Assembly: GCA_002500765.1 (NCBI GenBank)
Contig: DLSX01000114.1
Location: 1 to 36,871 of the forward strand
Source of the DNA: Neorhizobium sp. UBA7851
Lineage (GTDB): Bacteria; Pseudomonadota; Alphaproteobacteria; Rhizobiales; Rhizobiaceae
Length of the DNA stretch: 36,871 bases
Direction of reading: 5' to 3'
Part shown: one piece after another, positions 15,898 to 24,508 of the stretch
Layout of the letters: the number at the start of each line of letters is the position of its first letter
How positions within the stretch are numbered: position 1 is the first letter of the stretch
The notes under the pieces: generated by a model
Database searches by the model: none
The model's input: the letters and a program-made list of their open reading frames with translations, nothing else
What the model was told of the DNA's origin: nothing
Position numbers and translations under genes: made by a program

Positions 15898-17624
15898 TGC
15901 AAGATTTCAAACGATGGCTGCGTGATCGCCGCGGCAATGTCGCCATCACTGCTGCGCTATCCTTGCCGCTCATGATCAGCGCGCTCGCGCTCGGCGTCGA
16001 CTATGGCTACCTGACCCTTCAGCAGCGGGAATTGCAGACGACGGCCGACCTTTCCGCCATCTCCGCCGCGGCCAACCCGAGCAGTCCCGAAACCGGCGTC
16101 GCGGACTACATGAACCTCAACAACAAGAATATCGCTGTCCTGAAGAACGGGCAGCTTATCGGCAAGGGCGCCCCGATTGCCTTCAGCCTCGATACAGTGT
16201 TCGACAAGTTCGAGGCCTATGCCGAAGTGATCAGCGGTCGCTATCAGGCGGATTCCTCGCTTGCCGTCACCACCCGATTCCAGTCCGGTGTCGCGCCCTA
16301 TGACGCCGTCAAGGTGAATGTCTACCAGAAGGGTGGGCTGTTCTTCGCCGGCTCACTGACAAAGGCGCCAATGCTGAGCGCCAGCGGCACGGCCGCGATA
16401 GACAAGATGGCTTCGTTTTCTGTCGGCTCACGGCTGGCCAGCCTTAATGGCGGTGTGGTCAATGCCCTGCTCGGCGGTCTTCTGGGAACAACCGTGTCGC
16501 TGTCTGTGATGGATTACCAGTCGCTTGCCAATGCCAATGTCGACCTGCTCAAGGTTTTCGACCAGCTGGCGATCAAGCTCAACCTGACGGCCGGCACCTA
16601 TAACGATCTGCTCAACACCGATATCGGCTACGGCACGCTCCTCAACGCAATTGGCCAGACGACCGGTGTCACGCCGGCCGTCGCTGCGATCCTGAAGTCG
16701 CTGGAAAAGACGCTCGGTACGACGAAGCTGACCGTCAAGCTGAAGGATATCATGGATATCGGCCCGCTCGGCTCACGGCTGATCGGCAAGACCGACGGCC
16801 TGACAGTCCAGACCGATATATTCAATCTCATCAGCGCCACGGCAAATGCCGCAAACGGCGGCAGCCATCAGGTCGATCTCGATCTCGGCGCAACCATTCC
16901 CGGCCTCGGTGGACTGACGCTCTCGGTGGCAATCGGTGAACCGCCTGTAGGCTCGAAGGCGATGGGGATCGGCAGGACCGGTTCTATCGTGCGGACCGCC
17001 CAGACCCGCGTGGCGCTGACCACGACCGTCGATGGCATTACCGGCCTGCTCGGCATCAGGATCAAGGTGCCGCTCTATCTCGAAGTTGCTCATGCGGAAG
17101 GCCGCATGGCGTCGATCACCTGCGCCAGCGGCTCGACCGGCGCGACGGTGAATGTCGAGGCCGTTCCGGGCGTCCTGGAACTCTCGCTGGGCGATGTCGA
17201 CAAATCCGCCTTCGCCAATTTCGGCAAGGATCCGCGTGTGACGAAGACCAAGATGGTGGCAACGCCCGCATTGAACCTGACCGCGCTTGCCTATGCGAAC
17301 GCAACGAATGTCAACACGACACAGCTTTCCTTTTCTCCCTCGGACATATCCAGCCAGAAGGTGAAGCAGGCATCAACGAGAAACACCGTCTCGACACTGA
17401 TCGATTCACTGCTCAAGAACCTGCAGCTTGAGGTCGAAATCCTGGGACTGAGGGTCGAAGTCCCATCCGCTTTGCTTGGCGGACTTGCCGACACATTGAG
17501 ACTGCTGACGACGCCGCTTGACCAAGTTCTATACAGCGTCTTGTCGACGATTGGGGTGAAGGTCGGAGAAGTCGACGTGCGGGTTGGCGGTGCCTCTTGC
17601 CGCAATCCGGTTCTTGTCCAGTAA
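15897..17624 (+). CDS. TadG-like membrane-anchored pilus assembly protein
   Basis: This 575-residue protein begins RDRRGNVAITAALSLPLMISALALGVDYG, a TadG/TadE-type Gly-Asn-Val-Ala N-terminus with one membrane helix, followed by QQRELQTTADLSAISAA. The large extracytoplasmic part is rich in Gly, Ser, Thr and Ala with amphipathic Leu-rich stretches (VNALLGGLLGTTVSLSV, and LLTTPLDQVLYSVLSTIG near the end). It is similar in outline to DUF2134/TadG proteins. Only two cysteines are visible (ITCASG and ASCRNP). It is translationally coupled to tadE (1-nt overlap of stop and start) and ends at a strong terminator. The fold of the central region is not recognised. A role in Tad pilus biogenesis is inferred from the family. 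Confidence 0.8.
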   Translation: MQDFKRWLRDRRGNVAITAALSLPLMISALALGVDYGYLTLQQRELQTTADLSAISAAANPSSPETGVADYMNLNNKNIAVLKNGQLIGKGAPIAFSLDTVFDKFEAYAEVISGRYQADSSLAVTTRFQSGVAPYDAVKVNVYQKGGLFFAGSLTKAPMLSASGTAAIDKMASFSVGSRLASLNGGVVNALLGGLLGTTVSLSVMDYQSLANANVDLLKVFDQLAIKLNLTAGTYNDLLNTDIGYGTLLNAIGQTTGVTPAVAAILKSLEKTLGTTKLTVKLKDIMDIGPLGSRLIGKTDGLTVQTDIFNLISATANAANGGSHQVDLDLGATIPGLGGLTLSVAIGEPPVGSKAMGIGRTGSIVRTAQTRVALTTTVDGITGLLGIRIKVPLYLEVAHAEGRMASITCASGSTGATVNVEAVPGVLELSLGDVDKSAFANFGKDPRVTKTKMVATPALNLTALAYANATNVNTTQLSFSPSDISSQKVKQASTRNTVSTLIDSLLKNLQLEVEILGLRVEVPSALLGGLADTLRLLTTPLDQVLYSVLSTIGVKVGEVDVRVGGASCRNPVLVQ

Positions 17625-17671
17625 ACTTGGTACTCGCCCGGCAATTTCGTTCAGCACCCGGGCGAGAAAAG

Positions 17672-17700
17672 AACAGGGCCGGCGATTGCCGGCCCTGTTT
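17672..17700. terminator. Bidirectional terminator between tadG and the DAHP synthase gene
   Basis: A 12-bp perfect stem AACAGGGCCGGC / GCCGGCCCTGTT with a GATT loop is followed by TTTGATTT on the plus strand. On the minus strand it is followed by CTTTTC. It lies between two convergent genes. Confidence 0.85.
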
Positions 17701-17741
17701 GATTTCAGACATGCGATCCGGTGACCGGCTCAGCCCCCGTA

Positions 17742-19115
17742 TCAGCCGTTGACGACCATCCGCTTTTCGTCGCGGCCGGTCTTCATCCGCTCGGCCAGCA
17801 GGAAGGCCAGTTCCAGAGCCTGATCCGCGTTGAGGCGCGGGTCGCAATGGGTGTGGTAACGATCCTGCAGGTCGGCACCGGTAACAGCGCGAGCGCCGCC
17901 AGTGCATTCGGTGACGTCCTTTCCGGTCATCTCGACATGGATGCCGCCCGGATGCGTGCCTTCGGCGCGGTGGATCTGGAAGAAGCTTTCCACTTCCGAC
18001 AGGATCCGGTCGAATGGCCGGGTCTTGTAGTTGTTGAGCGTGATCGTGTTGCCATGCATCGGATCGCAGGACCAGACCACCTTCTTGCCCTCGCGCTCGA
18101 CGGCGCGGATGAGTTTCGGCAGATGGTCGGCGACCTTGTCGTGGCCGAAGCGGCAGATCAGCGTCAGACGGCCTGCCTCGTTTGTCGGGTTCAGCGCATC
18201 GATCAGCTCGATCAGATTGTCCGGCCGCAGCGACGGGCCGCATTTGAGACCGATCGGGTTCTTGATGCCGCGGAAATATTCCACATGGGCATGGTCGAGC
18301 TGGCGGGTGCGGTCGCCGATCCACAGCATGTGGCCTGAGGTCGCGTACCAGTCGCCGGAGGTGGAATCGACACGCGTGAAGGCTTCTTCGTAGCCGAGAA
18401 GCAACGCTTCATGGCTGGTGAAGAAATCCGTCTCGCGCAGGCTCGGCTGGTTGTCAGCCGTGATCCCGATCGCGCGCATGAAGTCCATCGTTTCGCTGAT
18501 GCGATCCGCCAGCTTCTTGTAGCGCTCACCCTGCGGGCTATCCTTGACGAAGCCGAGCATCCACTTGTGGACGTTTTCAAGGTTGGCGTAACCGCCCATA
18601 GCAAACGCACGCAGAAGGTTCAGCGTCGCGGCCGACTGCCGGTAGGCGTCGAGCTGACGCTCGGGTGCCGGAATGCGGCTCTCCGGTGTGAAGTCGATGC
18701 CGTTGATGATGTCACCGCGGTAGGACGGCAGCTCGATATCGCCCTGCTTCTCGAAATTCGAGGAACGCGGCTTGGCGAACTGGCCGGCAATGCGACCGAC
18801 CTTCACCACCGGCAACTGCGCGCCATAGGTCAGGACAACGGCCATCTGCAGGAACGAACGGAAGAAGTCGCGGATATTATCCGCGCCATGCTCGTAGAAG
18901 CTCTCGGCGCAATCGCCGCCCTGTAGCAGGAAGGCATCACCTTCCGCAACCTTGGCAAGCTGAGCCTTGAGGCGACGGGCCTCACCGGCAAATACCAGCG
19001 GGGGAAACTTCGCCAGCTGGGCTTCTGTCGCCGCCAGAGCGGCCGGATCGGGATATGCCGGAACCTGCTGGATCGGCTTGTTGCGCCAGCTGTTCGGGGT
19101 CCAATTCTGTGCCAT
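17742..19115 (-). CDS. aroG: Class II 3-deoxy-7-phosphoheptulonate (DAHP) synthase
   Basis: This 457-residue enzyme condenses phosphoenolpyruvate and erythrose-4-phosphate in the first step of the shikimate pathway. Class II (plant-like) features are seen: LLQGGDCAESF, the metal and PEP-binding regions VVKVGRIAGQFAKPRS and NPIGLKCGPSLRPD, VVWSCDPMHGNT, and GGIHVEMTGKDVTEC with ARAVTGADL. The C-terminal segment HCDPRLNADQALELAFLLAE is also typical. I chose ATG 19115, preceded by AGGTGAG, over a start 39 nt upstream without a site. It stands alone on the minus strand between two plus-strand tad genes, with terminator hairpin sequence downstream. No attenuator or leader peptide is obvious. The aroG symbol is used as in rhizobial annotation; other names occur. 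Confidence 0.95.
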   Translation of the reverse strand: MAQNWTPNSWRNKPIQQVPAYPDPAALAATEAQLAKFPPLVFAGEARRLKAQLAKVAEGDAFLLQGGDCAESFYEHGADNIRDFFRSFLQMAVVLTYGAQLPVVKVGRIAGQFAKPRSSNFEKQGDIELPSYRGDIINGIDFTPESRIPAPERQLDAYRQSAATLNLLRAFAMGGYANLENVHKWMLGFVKDSPQGERYKKLADRISETMDFMRAIGITADNQPSLRETDFFTSHEALLLGYEEAFTRVDSTSGDWYATSGHMLWIGDRTRQLDHAHVEYFRGIKNPIGLKCGPSLRPDNLIELIDALNPTNEAGRLTLICRFGHDKVADHLPKLIRAVEREGKKVVWSCDPMHGNTITLNNYKTRPFDRILSEVESFFQIHRAEGTHPGGIHVEMTGKDVTECTGGARAVTGADLQDRYHTHCDPRLNADQALELAFLLAERMKTGRDEKRMVVNG

Positions 19116-19371
19116 TTGTCTCACCTGTGGGACCTGACCACCGGGTCCGGTCATTCCTCTTCACAATAGTGGCGGCTTATAGACGGTGACGCCGCCTTTG
19201 CCTAGCCGGTTTGGGCACGTCGTTTCGGTAAACGATCCGTTGCCCATACGATGCCTTGAAGAGCATTCCTTAACCAAGCCCGCCGACGAAACGCCCTCAT
19301 TAAATTACCCTTCACTTTGTTTTGCGACAAGCAATCGCATTCTGGGACATGCATCAGCTGGGGGGCTGCAA

Positions 19372-20733
19372 ATGCAATTTCTTGGGCGCTTTTCGCGCGA
19401 CGAATCCGGTAATTTCGGCATAATGACTGCACTGATGCTGATCCCACTGATCGGCGTGGCGGGATTGGCGATCGATTTCGGCAGGGCACTCAGCCTCAAG
19501 GCGGAACTGGCAGCTGCTGCAGACGCGGCAGCAGTCGGAGCCGTGGCGGAAAAATCGGCAGCGGTCGCCCAGGCGATGTCGATGCCCGGCAATGGCAGCG
19601 TCACGCTGAATACGGACGAGGCTCGCAAGCTGTTTTTCGGCCAGATTGCGACGAACTCAGCCGACATCCCTGTGACCGTCGATATCCAACTGCTCAAGAC
19701 GGACAATGTCATTACGTCCAGAGTGGCCTATCAGAGCACCCTGCCGACCACCTTCATGCAGGTGCTGGGGAAGATGGACATCACCGTTTCAAACGTTGTT
19801 ACCGCGACCTACCAGACGCCGTCTTTCATGGATTTCTACATGTTGCTCGACAACACGCCGTCGATGGGGGTTGGTGCGTCGATCGCAGCCATCGCAAAGA
19901 TGAAGAATGCCACCCGCAACGGATATCAGAAGCCGGGCAACGACAAGGGCAAGGACGCCAACTGCGCCTTTGCTTGCCACATCGTTTCGGATAGTGGCGT
20001 CGACGACCCTTACAGCTATTACAATGTCGCCAAGGCCAACAAGATACCGATCCGCATCGATGTTGTCGCTGAAGCGGTAAAGGCACTGATGAGCTCGGCC
20101 AAAACCACCCAGACCATATCGGGCCAGTTCCGCATGGCAGCCTATACATTCGGGGAAAAGGCCCAGAATGTAAAACTGTTCAAGGTGGCCGAACTGAATG
20201 AGAGCCTGTCGGCAGTCGGAGACGCCACTGACAAGATCAAGCTCATGAGCATCCCTTATCAGAATTACGACAGCGACCAGCAGACAAGTTTCGACAAGGC
20301 GCTCTCTGACATAAAGAAAGAGATACTGGATAAATCCGCCACCTATGGCGCTCCCGGATACGGCACCAGCAGAGCGGACAGGCAGAAGATCGTATTCATG
20401 GTCGCAGATGGCGTCGGCGACAGCTACAAGCCGAAGGACTGCACTAAAAAACTAAACGGCGGCCGCTGCATCGAACCAATCGATGTGCGCTCGTGTCAGG
20501 CCCTGAAAGATGCCAACATCCGCATCGCCGTCCTTTATACGACCTATCTACCGCTCGAAGACAACGACTTCTGGAAGTCGTGGGTCAAACCCTTCGATGG
20601 CAGCATTTCAACGAAGATGCGCGAATGCGCCAGTCCCGGCTATTTCTTCGAAGTGACACTCGAACAGGGCATCGAAGAAGCGATGAAAACGCTGTTCCGC
20701 AAGATTGTCGCCACGCCGCGGCTCACCAGCTGA
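19372..20733 (+). CDS. TadG-like protein with von Willebrand factor A domain
   Basis: This 453-residue protein has the TadE/TadG N-terminus (SRDESGNFGIMTALMLIPLIG, one membrane helix, then LKAELAAAADAAAVGA). From about residue 155 a VWA-like domain follows, with the metal-site pattern DNTPS, a threonine in QQTSFDKAL and aspartate in FMVADGVGD. Several cysteines (CAFACH, DCTKKL with GGRC, RSCQAL, RECASPG) suggest disulfides in an extracytoplasmic domain. I chose ATG 19372, preceded by a G-rich GGGGGG tract 6 nt upstream; a longer frame starts at 19186 without support. VWA-TadG proteins are thought to assist Tad pilus assembly or adhesion. It is separated from the other tadG by the DAHP synthase gene. 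Confidence 0.82.
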   Translation: MQFLGRFSRDESGNFGIMTALMLIPLIGVAGLAIDFGRALSLKAELAAAADAAAVGAVAEKSAAVAQAMSMPGNGSVTLNTDEARKLFFGQIATNSADIPVTVDIQLLKTDNVITSRVAYQSTLPTTFMQVLGKMDITVSNVVTATYQTPSFMDFYMLLDNTPSMGVGASIAAIAKMKNATRNGYQKPGNDKGKDANCAFACHIVSDSGVDDPYSYYNVAKANKIPIRIDVVAEAVKALMSSAKTTQTISGQFRMAAYTFGEKAQNVKLFKVAELNESLSAVGDATDKIKLMSIPYQNYDSDQQTSFDKALSDIKKEILDKSATYGAPGYGTSRADRQKIVFMVADGVGDSYKPKDCTKKLNGGRCIEPIDVRSCQALKDANIRIAVLYTTYLPLEDNDFWKSWVKPFDGSISTKMRECASPGYFFEVTLEQGIEEAMKTLFRKIVATPRLTS

Positions 20734-20754
20734 CGCAAAAGAGCGCCAGCTGGT
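20725..20754. terminator. Hairpin between convergent VWA-TadG and gor genes
   Basis: ACCAGCTG and CGC pair with GCG and CAGCTGGT around an AAAAGA loop, with one A/C mismatch. The VWA-TadG stop codon lies within the stem. There is no long T-run, so termination strength is uncertain. Confidence 0.45.
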
Positions 20755-20764
20755 TGCCGATCAG

Positions 20765-22153
20765 TCAGACCCGCTCGCCGTTCTTCACCCGGTAGCTCGG
20801 GTTATACATGGTGACCAGTTCTTCGGCCGCCGAGGGATGCAGTGCCATCGTGCGGTCGAAATCATCCTTGGTCGCGCTCGCCTTCAGGCAAATGCCGAGC
20901 AGCTGGGCCATCTCGCCAGCCTCGTGACCGAGAATATGGGCGCCGACAACCTTGCGGCTGGCCGCATCGACGATCAGCTTCATGATCATCCGCTCGGAAC
21001 GGCCTGACAGTGTCGCCTTCATCGGACGGAATTCGGCGCGATAGACCTCGAGTTCATCGTAGCGCTTGGCGGCTTCTTCTTCCGAAAGCCCGACCGTACC
21101 GATTTCAGGCTGCGAGAAGACGGCCGTCGGGATGAGGTCGTAATCCGGCGAAGTCGGATTATTGCGGTATACCGTCTCGATGAAGCACATGGCTTCGTGG
21201 ATCGCGACCGGCGTCAGCTGTACCCGGTCGGTGACGTCACCGAGCGCGTAGATATTCTCGACATTGGTGCGGGAATATTCGTCGACGATGATTGCGCCGC
21301 GTTCGTCGGTCTTCACACCGGCTGCCTCGACCCCGAGACCCTTGGTATAGGGGTCACGGCCGAGCGCCAGCATGACGGTATCGACCGTCAATGTCTCGCC
21401 GCACTTGGTGCGTGCCGTCAATTCGCCCTCGGAGGATCTCGCGACCTCTTCGATCACGTCGGTAAGAATGATCTTGATGCCTTTTTCCACCATCGCCTTA
21501 TGCAGCCCCTGCCGCATGTCTTGATCGAATCGGGAGAGGATTTCCTTGCCGCGATAGATCAGGGTCGTATCGACGCCGAGGCCGTGGAAGATATTGGCGA
21601 ATTCGACGGCAATATAACCGCCGCCGGCGATCAGGATCGATTTCGGCAGGGTCTCGAGATGGAAGGCTTCGTTGGACGTGATGCAGAGCTCGTGGCCGGG
21701 AAGTGCGGCATGCGGGTTTGCTACGCCGCCCGTGGCGATAACGATCCGCTCGGCGGTGACCGTCTTGCCGGTCTTGATGAGGCGCACCGTGTGGGCATCA
21801 ACCAGTTCTGCACGGCTGTCGAAAATCTCAGCCTTGTTGTTCTCCAGACCGCGACGGTAAAGCCCCTCGAGCCGGGCAATTTCCTTGTCCTTGGCTTCGA
21901 TCAGCCTTGCCCAGTCGAACGTGCTTGCCCCGACCTCCCAGCCGAAACCGGCGGCATCCTCGAAATGCTCGTGAAACTGCGAGGCGTAGACGAAGAGTTT
22001 CTTCGGCACGCAGCCGCGAATGACGCAGGTGCCGCCGAAGCGATATTCTTCGGCAATGCCGACCTTCTTGCCGAGGCTTGCGGCCACACGCCCTGCCCTG
22101 ACACCGCCGGAGCCTCCGCCAATTACAAACAGATCGTAGTCATAGGCGGCCAT
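20765..22153 (-). CDS. gor: Glutathione-disulfide reductase
   Basis: This 462-residue flavoprotein of the class I pyridine nucleotide-disulfide oxidoreductases reduces oxidised glutathione with NADPH. It shows the FAD-binding motif VIGGGSGGVRAG and the redox-active disulfide GGTCVIRGCVPKK. The NAD(P)H-binding motif is ILIAGGGYIAVEFANI, the second FAD motif is NIYALGDVTDR, and the C-terminal catalytic His-Glu is in ALHPSAAEELVTM. ATG 22153 is preceded by AAGGAGA at 6 nt; a longer frame starts 57 nt upstream without a site. In this window it follows the rpiA-DUF2059 pair on the same strand but beyond a terminator, so it likely has its own promoter. Confidence 0.95.
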   Translation of the reverse strand: MAAYDYDLFVIGGGSGGVRAGRVAASLGKKVGIAEEYRFGGTCVIRGCVPKKLFVYASQFHEHFEDAAGFGWEVGASTFDWARLIEAKDKEIARLEGLYRRGLENNKAEIFDSRAELVDAHTVRLIKTGKTVTAERIVIATGGVANPHAALPGHELCITSNEAFHLETLPKSILIAGGGYIAVEFANIFHGLGVDTTLIYRGKEILSRFDQDMRQGLHKAMVEKGIKIILTDVIEEVARSSEGELTARTKCGETLTVDTVMLALGRDPYTKGLGVEAAGVKTDERGAIIVDEYSRTNVENIYALGDVTDRVQLTPVAIHEAMCFIETVYRNNPTSPDYDLIPTAVFSQPEIGTVGLSEEEAAKRYDELEVYRAEFRPMKATLSGRSERMIMKLIVDAASRKVVGAHILGHEAGEMAQLLGICLKASATKDDFDRTMALHPSAAEELVTMYNPSYRVKNGERV

Positions 22154-22210
22154 TCTAATCTCCTTGAGGCATACGGCGTGGATGCCGCATATAGGCATGT
22201 TCTGGAACAA

Positions 22211-22240
22211 GAAAAAGCCCGGATTGCTCCGGGCTTTCGA
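22211..22240 (-). terminator. Terminator downstream of the DUF2059 gene
   Basis: On the minus strand AAAGCCCGG and CCGGGCTTT form a 9-bp stem with a 6-nt loop followed by TTTTTC. It lies 25 nt beyond the DUF2059 stop and separates that gene from gor. Confidence 0.85.
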
Positions 22241-22265
22241 TAAACGTTCCGCTTTCCTCAGCCGA

Positions 22266-22865
22266 TTACGGCTTCGGCAGGTTCAGCGTCGGTGCCGGGG
22301 CCTGCGCAGGAGCCGGAGCGGCCGCTGCAGGGGCAGCGTCTGCGGCCGGCATCTGCACCGGGTTGGCGTCGATCACGCCACGCAGCTTTGCCGTGCTCTG
22401 TGCTGTCAGGTCGCGCGAAATACCGTTGCTCCAGATTTCGGCTGCGCGGCCCAGTTCGCGGGCGACGAGCGGCGTGCTGGTCATCAGCTTCTTGCCGGCT
22501 TCAGTATTGAAGAAAGTGGCGATTGCCTTGAGTTCGTCAGCCGAGAAGCTCTTGGCGTAGATGGTCGCAGCTTCCTTTTCGAGGTCCGCACGACGGGGAG
22601 CCAGCGCCAGAGCCTGCTCGTTAACGATAGCGGAAATCTGGTCCTGGAAGTTCGGCGAGGACTGGATGAACTGCGCCTTCAGGTTCTCTGCAATCGCCGG
22701 CAGGATGTTGTCGTAACGATCCGTGACGTTGAGCGCCTTGATCGCTTCGCGAGCAGCCGCCAGATGAGCCTCCGGAATCTCCTGGGCGCGGGCCTGAATA
22801 GCCACGGAACCGGACAGAAGAACGGCTAGCACGACGGCACGGCCGAAAACCGCGGATTTGATCAT
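22266..22865 (-). CDS. Secreted DUF2059-domain protein
   Basis: This 199-residue protein has a Sec signal peptide (VVLAVLLSGSVAIQARA, cleavage before QEIPEAH near residue 28). The mature part is a helical DUF2059-type domain: KALNVTDRYDNILPAIAENL, and KSFSADELKAIATFFNTEAGKKL matches the central signature of that family. The last 35 residues are an Ala/Pro tail (APAPAQAPAPT). It is predicted to be periplasmic; function is unknown for the family. Its start has TAGGAGC upstream and lies 18 nt after rpiA, so the two form an operon closed by a hairpin terminator. Confidence 0.87.
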   Translation of the reverse strand: MIKSAVFGRAVVLAVLLSGSVAIQARAQEIPEAHLAAAREAIKALNVTDRYDNILPAIAENLKAQFIQSSPNFQDQISAIVNEQALALAPRRADLEKEAATIYAKSFSADELKAIATFFNTEAGKKLMTSTPLVARELGRAAEIWSNGISRDLTAQSTAKLRGVIDANPVQMPAADAAPAAAAPAPAQAPAPTLNLPKP

Positions 22866-22883
22866 GAGTGAATGCTCCTAATT

Positions 22884-23579
22884 TTATGTGGCCTGAAGCG
22901 TCCGCGCTCCCGCCGGGCCGGCGATGATCGCAAGGGACGCCATATGAATGAAAAGTCCGTGTTCTACGACGCCTGGTATCGAATGCAGTTCGGCAGACAG
23001 TGCCTCTGCATCAGGAATGCGGCCAAAAGATGCGTCTACAATGTAGTGGCCGCCATCTGTGGTGAAGAGCTCGTCGCCGCTTTTGCGCATGGAAAGCGAG
23101 CCATCAAGCCCCAGCCTTACAGCCGCCTTTTCAATTGCGATGCGTGTCGCCATCAGCCCGAACGGATTGATCTCGATAGGCAGGGGAAAGGCACCGAGCG
23201 TCTGGACCACCTTGCTCTCGTCGGCGATCACGATCATCCGTTCGGAAGCCGCCGCCACGATCTTTTCGCGCAGCAGCGCGCCGCCGCCACCCTTTACCAG
23301 GGTCAGGTTGCCGTCCAGTTCATCGGCGCCGTCGATCGTCAGATCGAGTTCAGGAAGTTCGTCGAGAGACTTCAGCGAAATGCCGAGTTCCAGGCAAAGC
23401 CGCGCGGTGCGTTCGGAGGTCGGAACGCCCTGAACACGCAGACCGGCATGAACCTTTTCGGCCAGAAGGCGAACGAATTCTTCCGCAGTAGACCCGGTTC
23501 CGATGCCGAGCCTCATCCCGTCCTCGACATGAGCGAGTGCTGCAGCCGCCGCCTTGACCTTCATTTCCCGGGCGTCCAT
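22884..23579 (-). CDS. rpiA: Ribose-5-phosphate isomerase A
   Basis: This 231-residue enzyme interconverts ribose-5-phosphate and ribulose-5-phosphate in the pentose phosphate pathway. Motifs visible are RLGIGTGSTAEEFV (phosphate loop), LDLTIDGADELD with the catalytic Asp, and LTLVKGGGGALLREKIVA with the catalytic Glu/Lys, plus ADESKVV. Length fits the family. I chose ATG 23579, with GGGGAG upstream; six further residues are possible. It heads the rpiA-DUF2059 operon and is divergent from gph (177 bp apart). The nearby gph fits a sugar-phosphate theme, though the two are not cotranscribed. Confidence 0.95.
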   Translation of the reverse strand: MDAREMKVKAAAAALAHVEDGMRLGIGTGSTAEEFVRLLAEKVHAGLRVQGVPTSERTARLCLELGISLKSLDELPELDLTIDGADELDGNLTLVKGGGGALLREKIVAAASERMIVIADESKVVQTLGAFPLPIEINPFGLMATRIAIEKAAVRLGLDGSLSMRKSGDELFTTDGGHYIVDASFGRIPDAEALSAELHSIPGVVEHGLFIHMASLAIIAGPAGARTLQAT

Positions 23580-23756
23580 GCGCCTGTCACTCCCCACTGT
23601 TTCAGCCGAACCGCTGTTTACACGCCTGATTGAGTAAGCGGAAGACCCCTGCTACCGTTTCTCACTGCCAACATGCGGCATTGGTGGCCTTTTCAAGGGC
23701 GATCCGACGTGCTTAACCGGACGGACCAATTGAAAGCACCAGTGAGGTAATCCCCC

Positions 23757-24446
23757 GTGAGTTCTCCCCTCGTCATCTTCGATCTCGACGGCACGCTGAT
23801 CGATACCGCGCCCGATCTGATCGACAGCCTCAACCACACGATTGCGTCAGCCGATCTCGCTCCGGTGACATTCGACGACCTGACCCATCTTGTCGGCCAG
23901 GGCGCGCGGGTGATGATCAAGCGTGCCTTCGAACTGCGCAAGGTAAAGCTCGAAGAAGCGGAGACAGACGCCCTTTTCAGCCTTTTCGTCGAACATTATC
24001 GCCAGAACATGCCCGGCAAGAGCCAGCCGTTTGCCGGTGTCGTCGAATGCCTGGAACGCCTCGCGGCAGCGGGCATGACGCTTGCCATATGCACCAATAA
24101 AAGCGAAGCGCTGGCCATCCCGCTGATCGAGGCACTGGGGCTGTCCGGTCATTTCGCCACGATCACCGGTGGCGACACGTTCCCCGTGCGCAAACCCGAC
24201 GCAGCCCATATCTTCGGCACGATCGAAAAGGCCGGCGGCACACGGGGCCGGGCAATCATGGTCGGCGACAGCATCAACGATATCCTCGCCGCGAAAAATG
24301 CCGGCATTCCGTCGATCGGCGTCGATTTCGGTTATTCCGATGTTCCGATCGAAAGCCTTTCGCCGAACACGGTGATCAGCCATTTCGATACGCTCACTGC
24401 AGACCTGGTGAAAGAACTGCTGGCAACAGCCGAATTAGCCTCCTAA
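23757..24446 (+). CDS. gph: HAD-family phosphoglycolate phosphatase
   Basis: This 229-residue haloacid dehalogenase hydrolase has motif I FDLDGTLID (nucleophile Asp9, acid Asp11), motif II ICTNKSE, the motif III lysine in VRKPDAAH, and motif IV MVGDSINDILAAKNAG. The helical cap between residues 20 and 85 is of the Gph type (LTHLVGQGARVMIKRAF). It likely dephosphorylates 2-phosphoglycolate, formed by DNA repair or oxygenation reactions. Substrate within this class is inferred; other small phosphate esters are possible. The start is GTG 23757, with GAGGT 9 nt upstream. A strong terminator follows 11 bp after the stop. Confidence 0.87.
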   Translation: MSSPLVIFDLDGTLIDTAPDLIDSLNHTIASADLAPVTFDDLTHLVGQGARVMIKRAFELRKVKLEEAETDALFSLFVEHYRQNMPGKSQPFAGVVECLERLAAAGMTLAICTNKSEALAIPLIEALGLSGHFATITGGDTFPVRKPDAAHIFGTIEKAGGTRGRAIMVGDSINDILAAKNAGIPSIGVDFGYSDVPIESLSPNTVISHFDTLTADLVKELLATAELAS

Positions 24447-24457
24447 AAGCGGATATG

Positions 24458-24487
24458 AAAAAGGCGGCCGATCGGCCGCCTTTTTTT
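24458..24487. terminator. Strong bidirectional terminator between gph and the L,D-transpeptidase gene
   Basis: The sequence AAAAAGGCGGCCGA / TCGGCCGCCTTTTT is a perfect palindrome followed by seven T on the plus strand and by A/T-rich sequence on the minus strand. It sits between convergent genes. Confidence 0.92.
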
Positions 24488-24508
24488 ACTTAGCAATATC
24501 CCGACGTA

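Noticed and set aside
19270..19275. TTAACC as a possible CtrA site upstream of the VWA-TadG gene
   Set aside because: The second half-site at the required 7-nt spacing is missing, and a six-base match is expected by chance.
21197..22243. Open frame of 348 codons opposite gor
   Set aside because: It has no family features and no ribosome-binding site, and it runs through the DUF2059 terminator.
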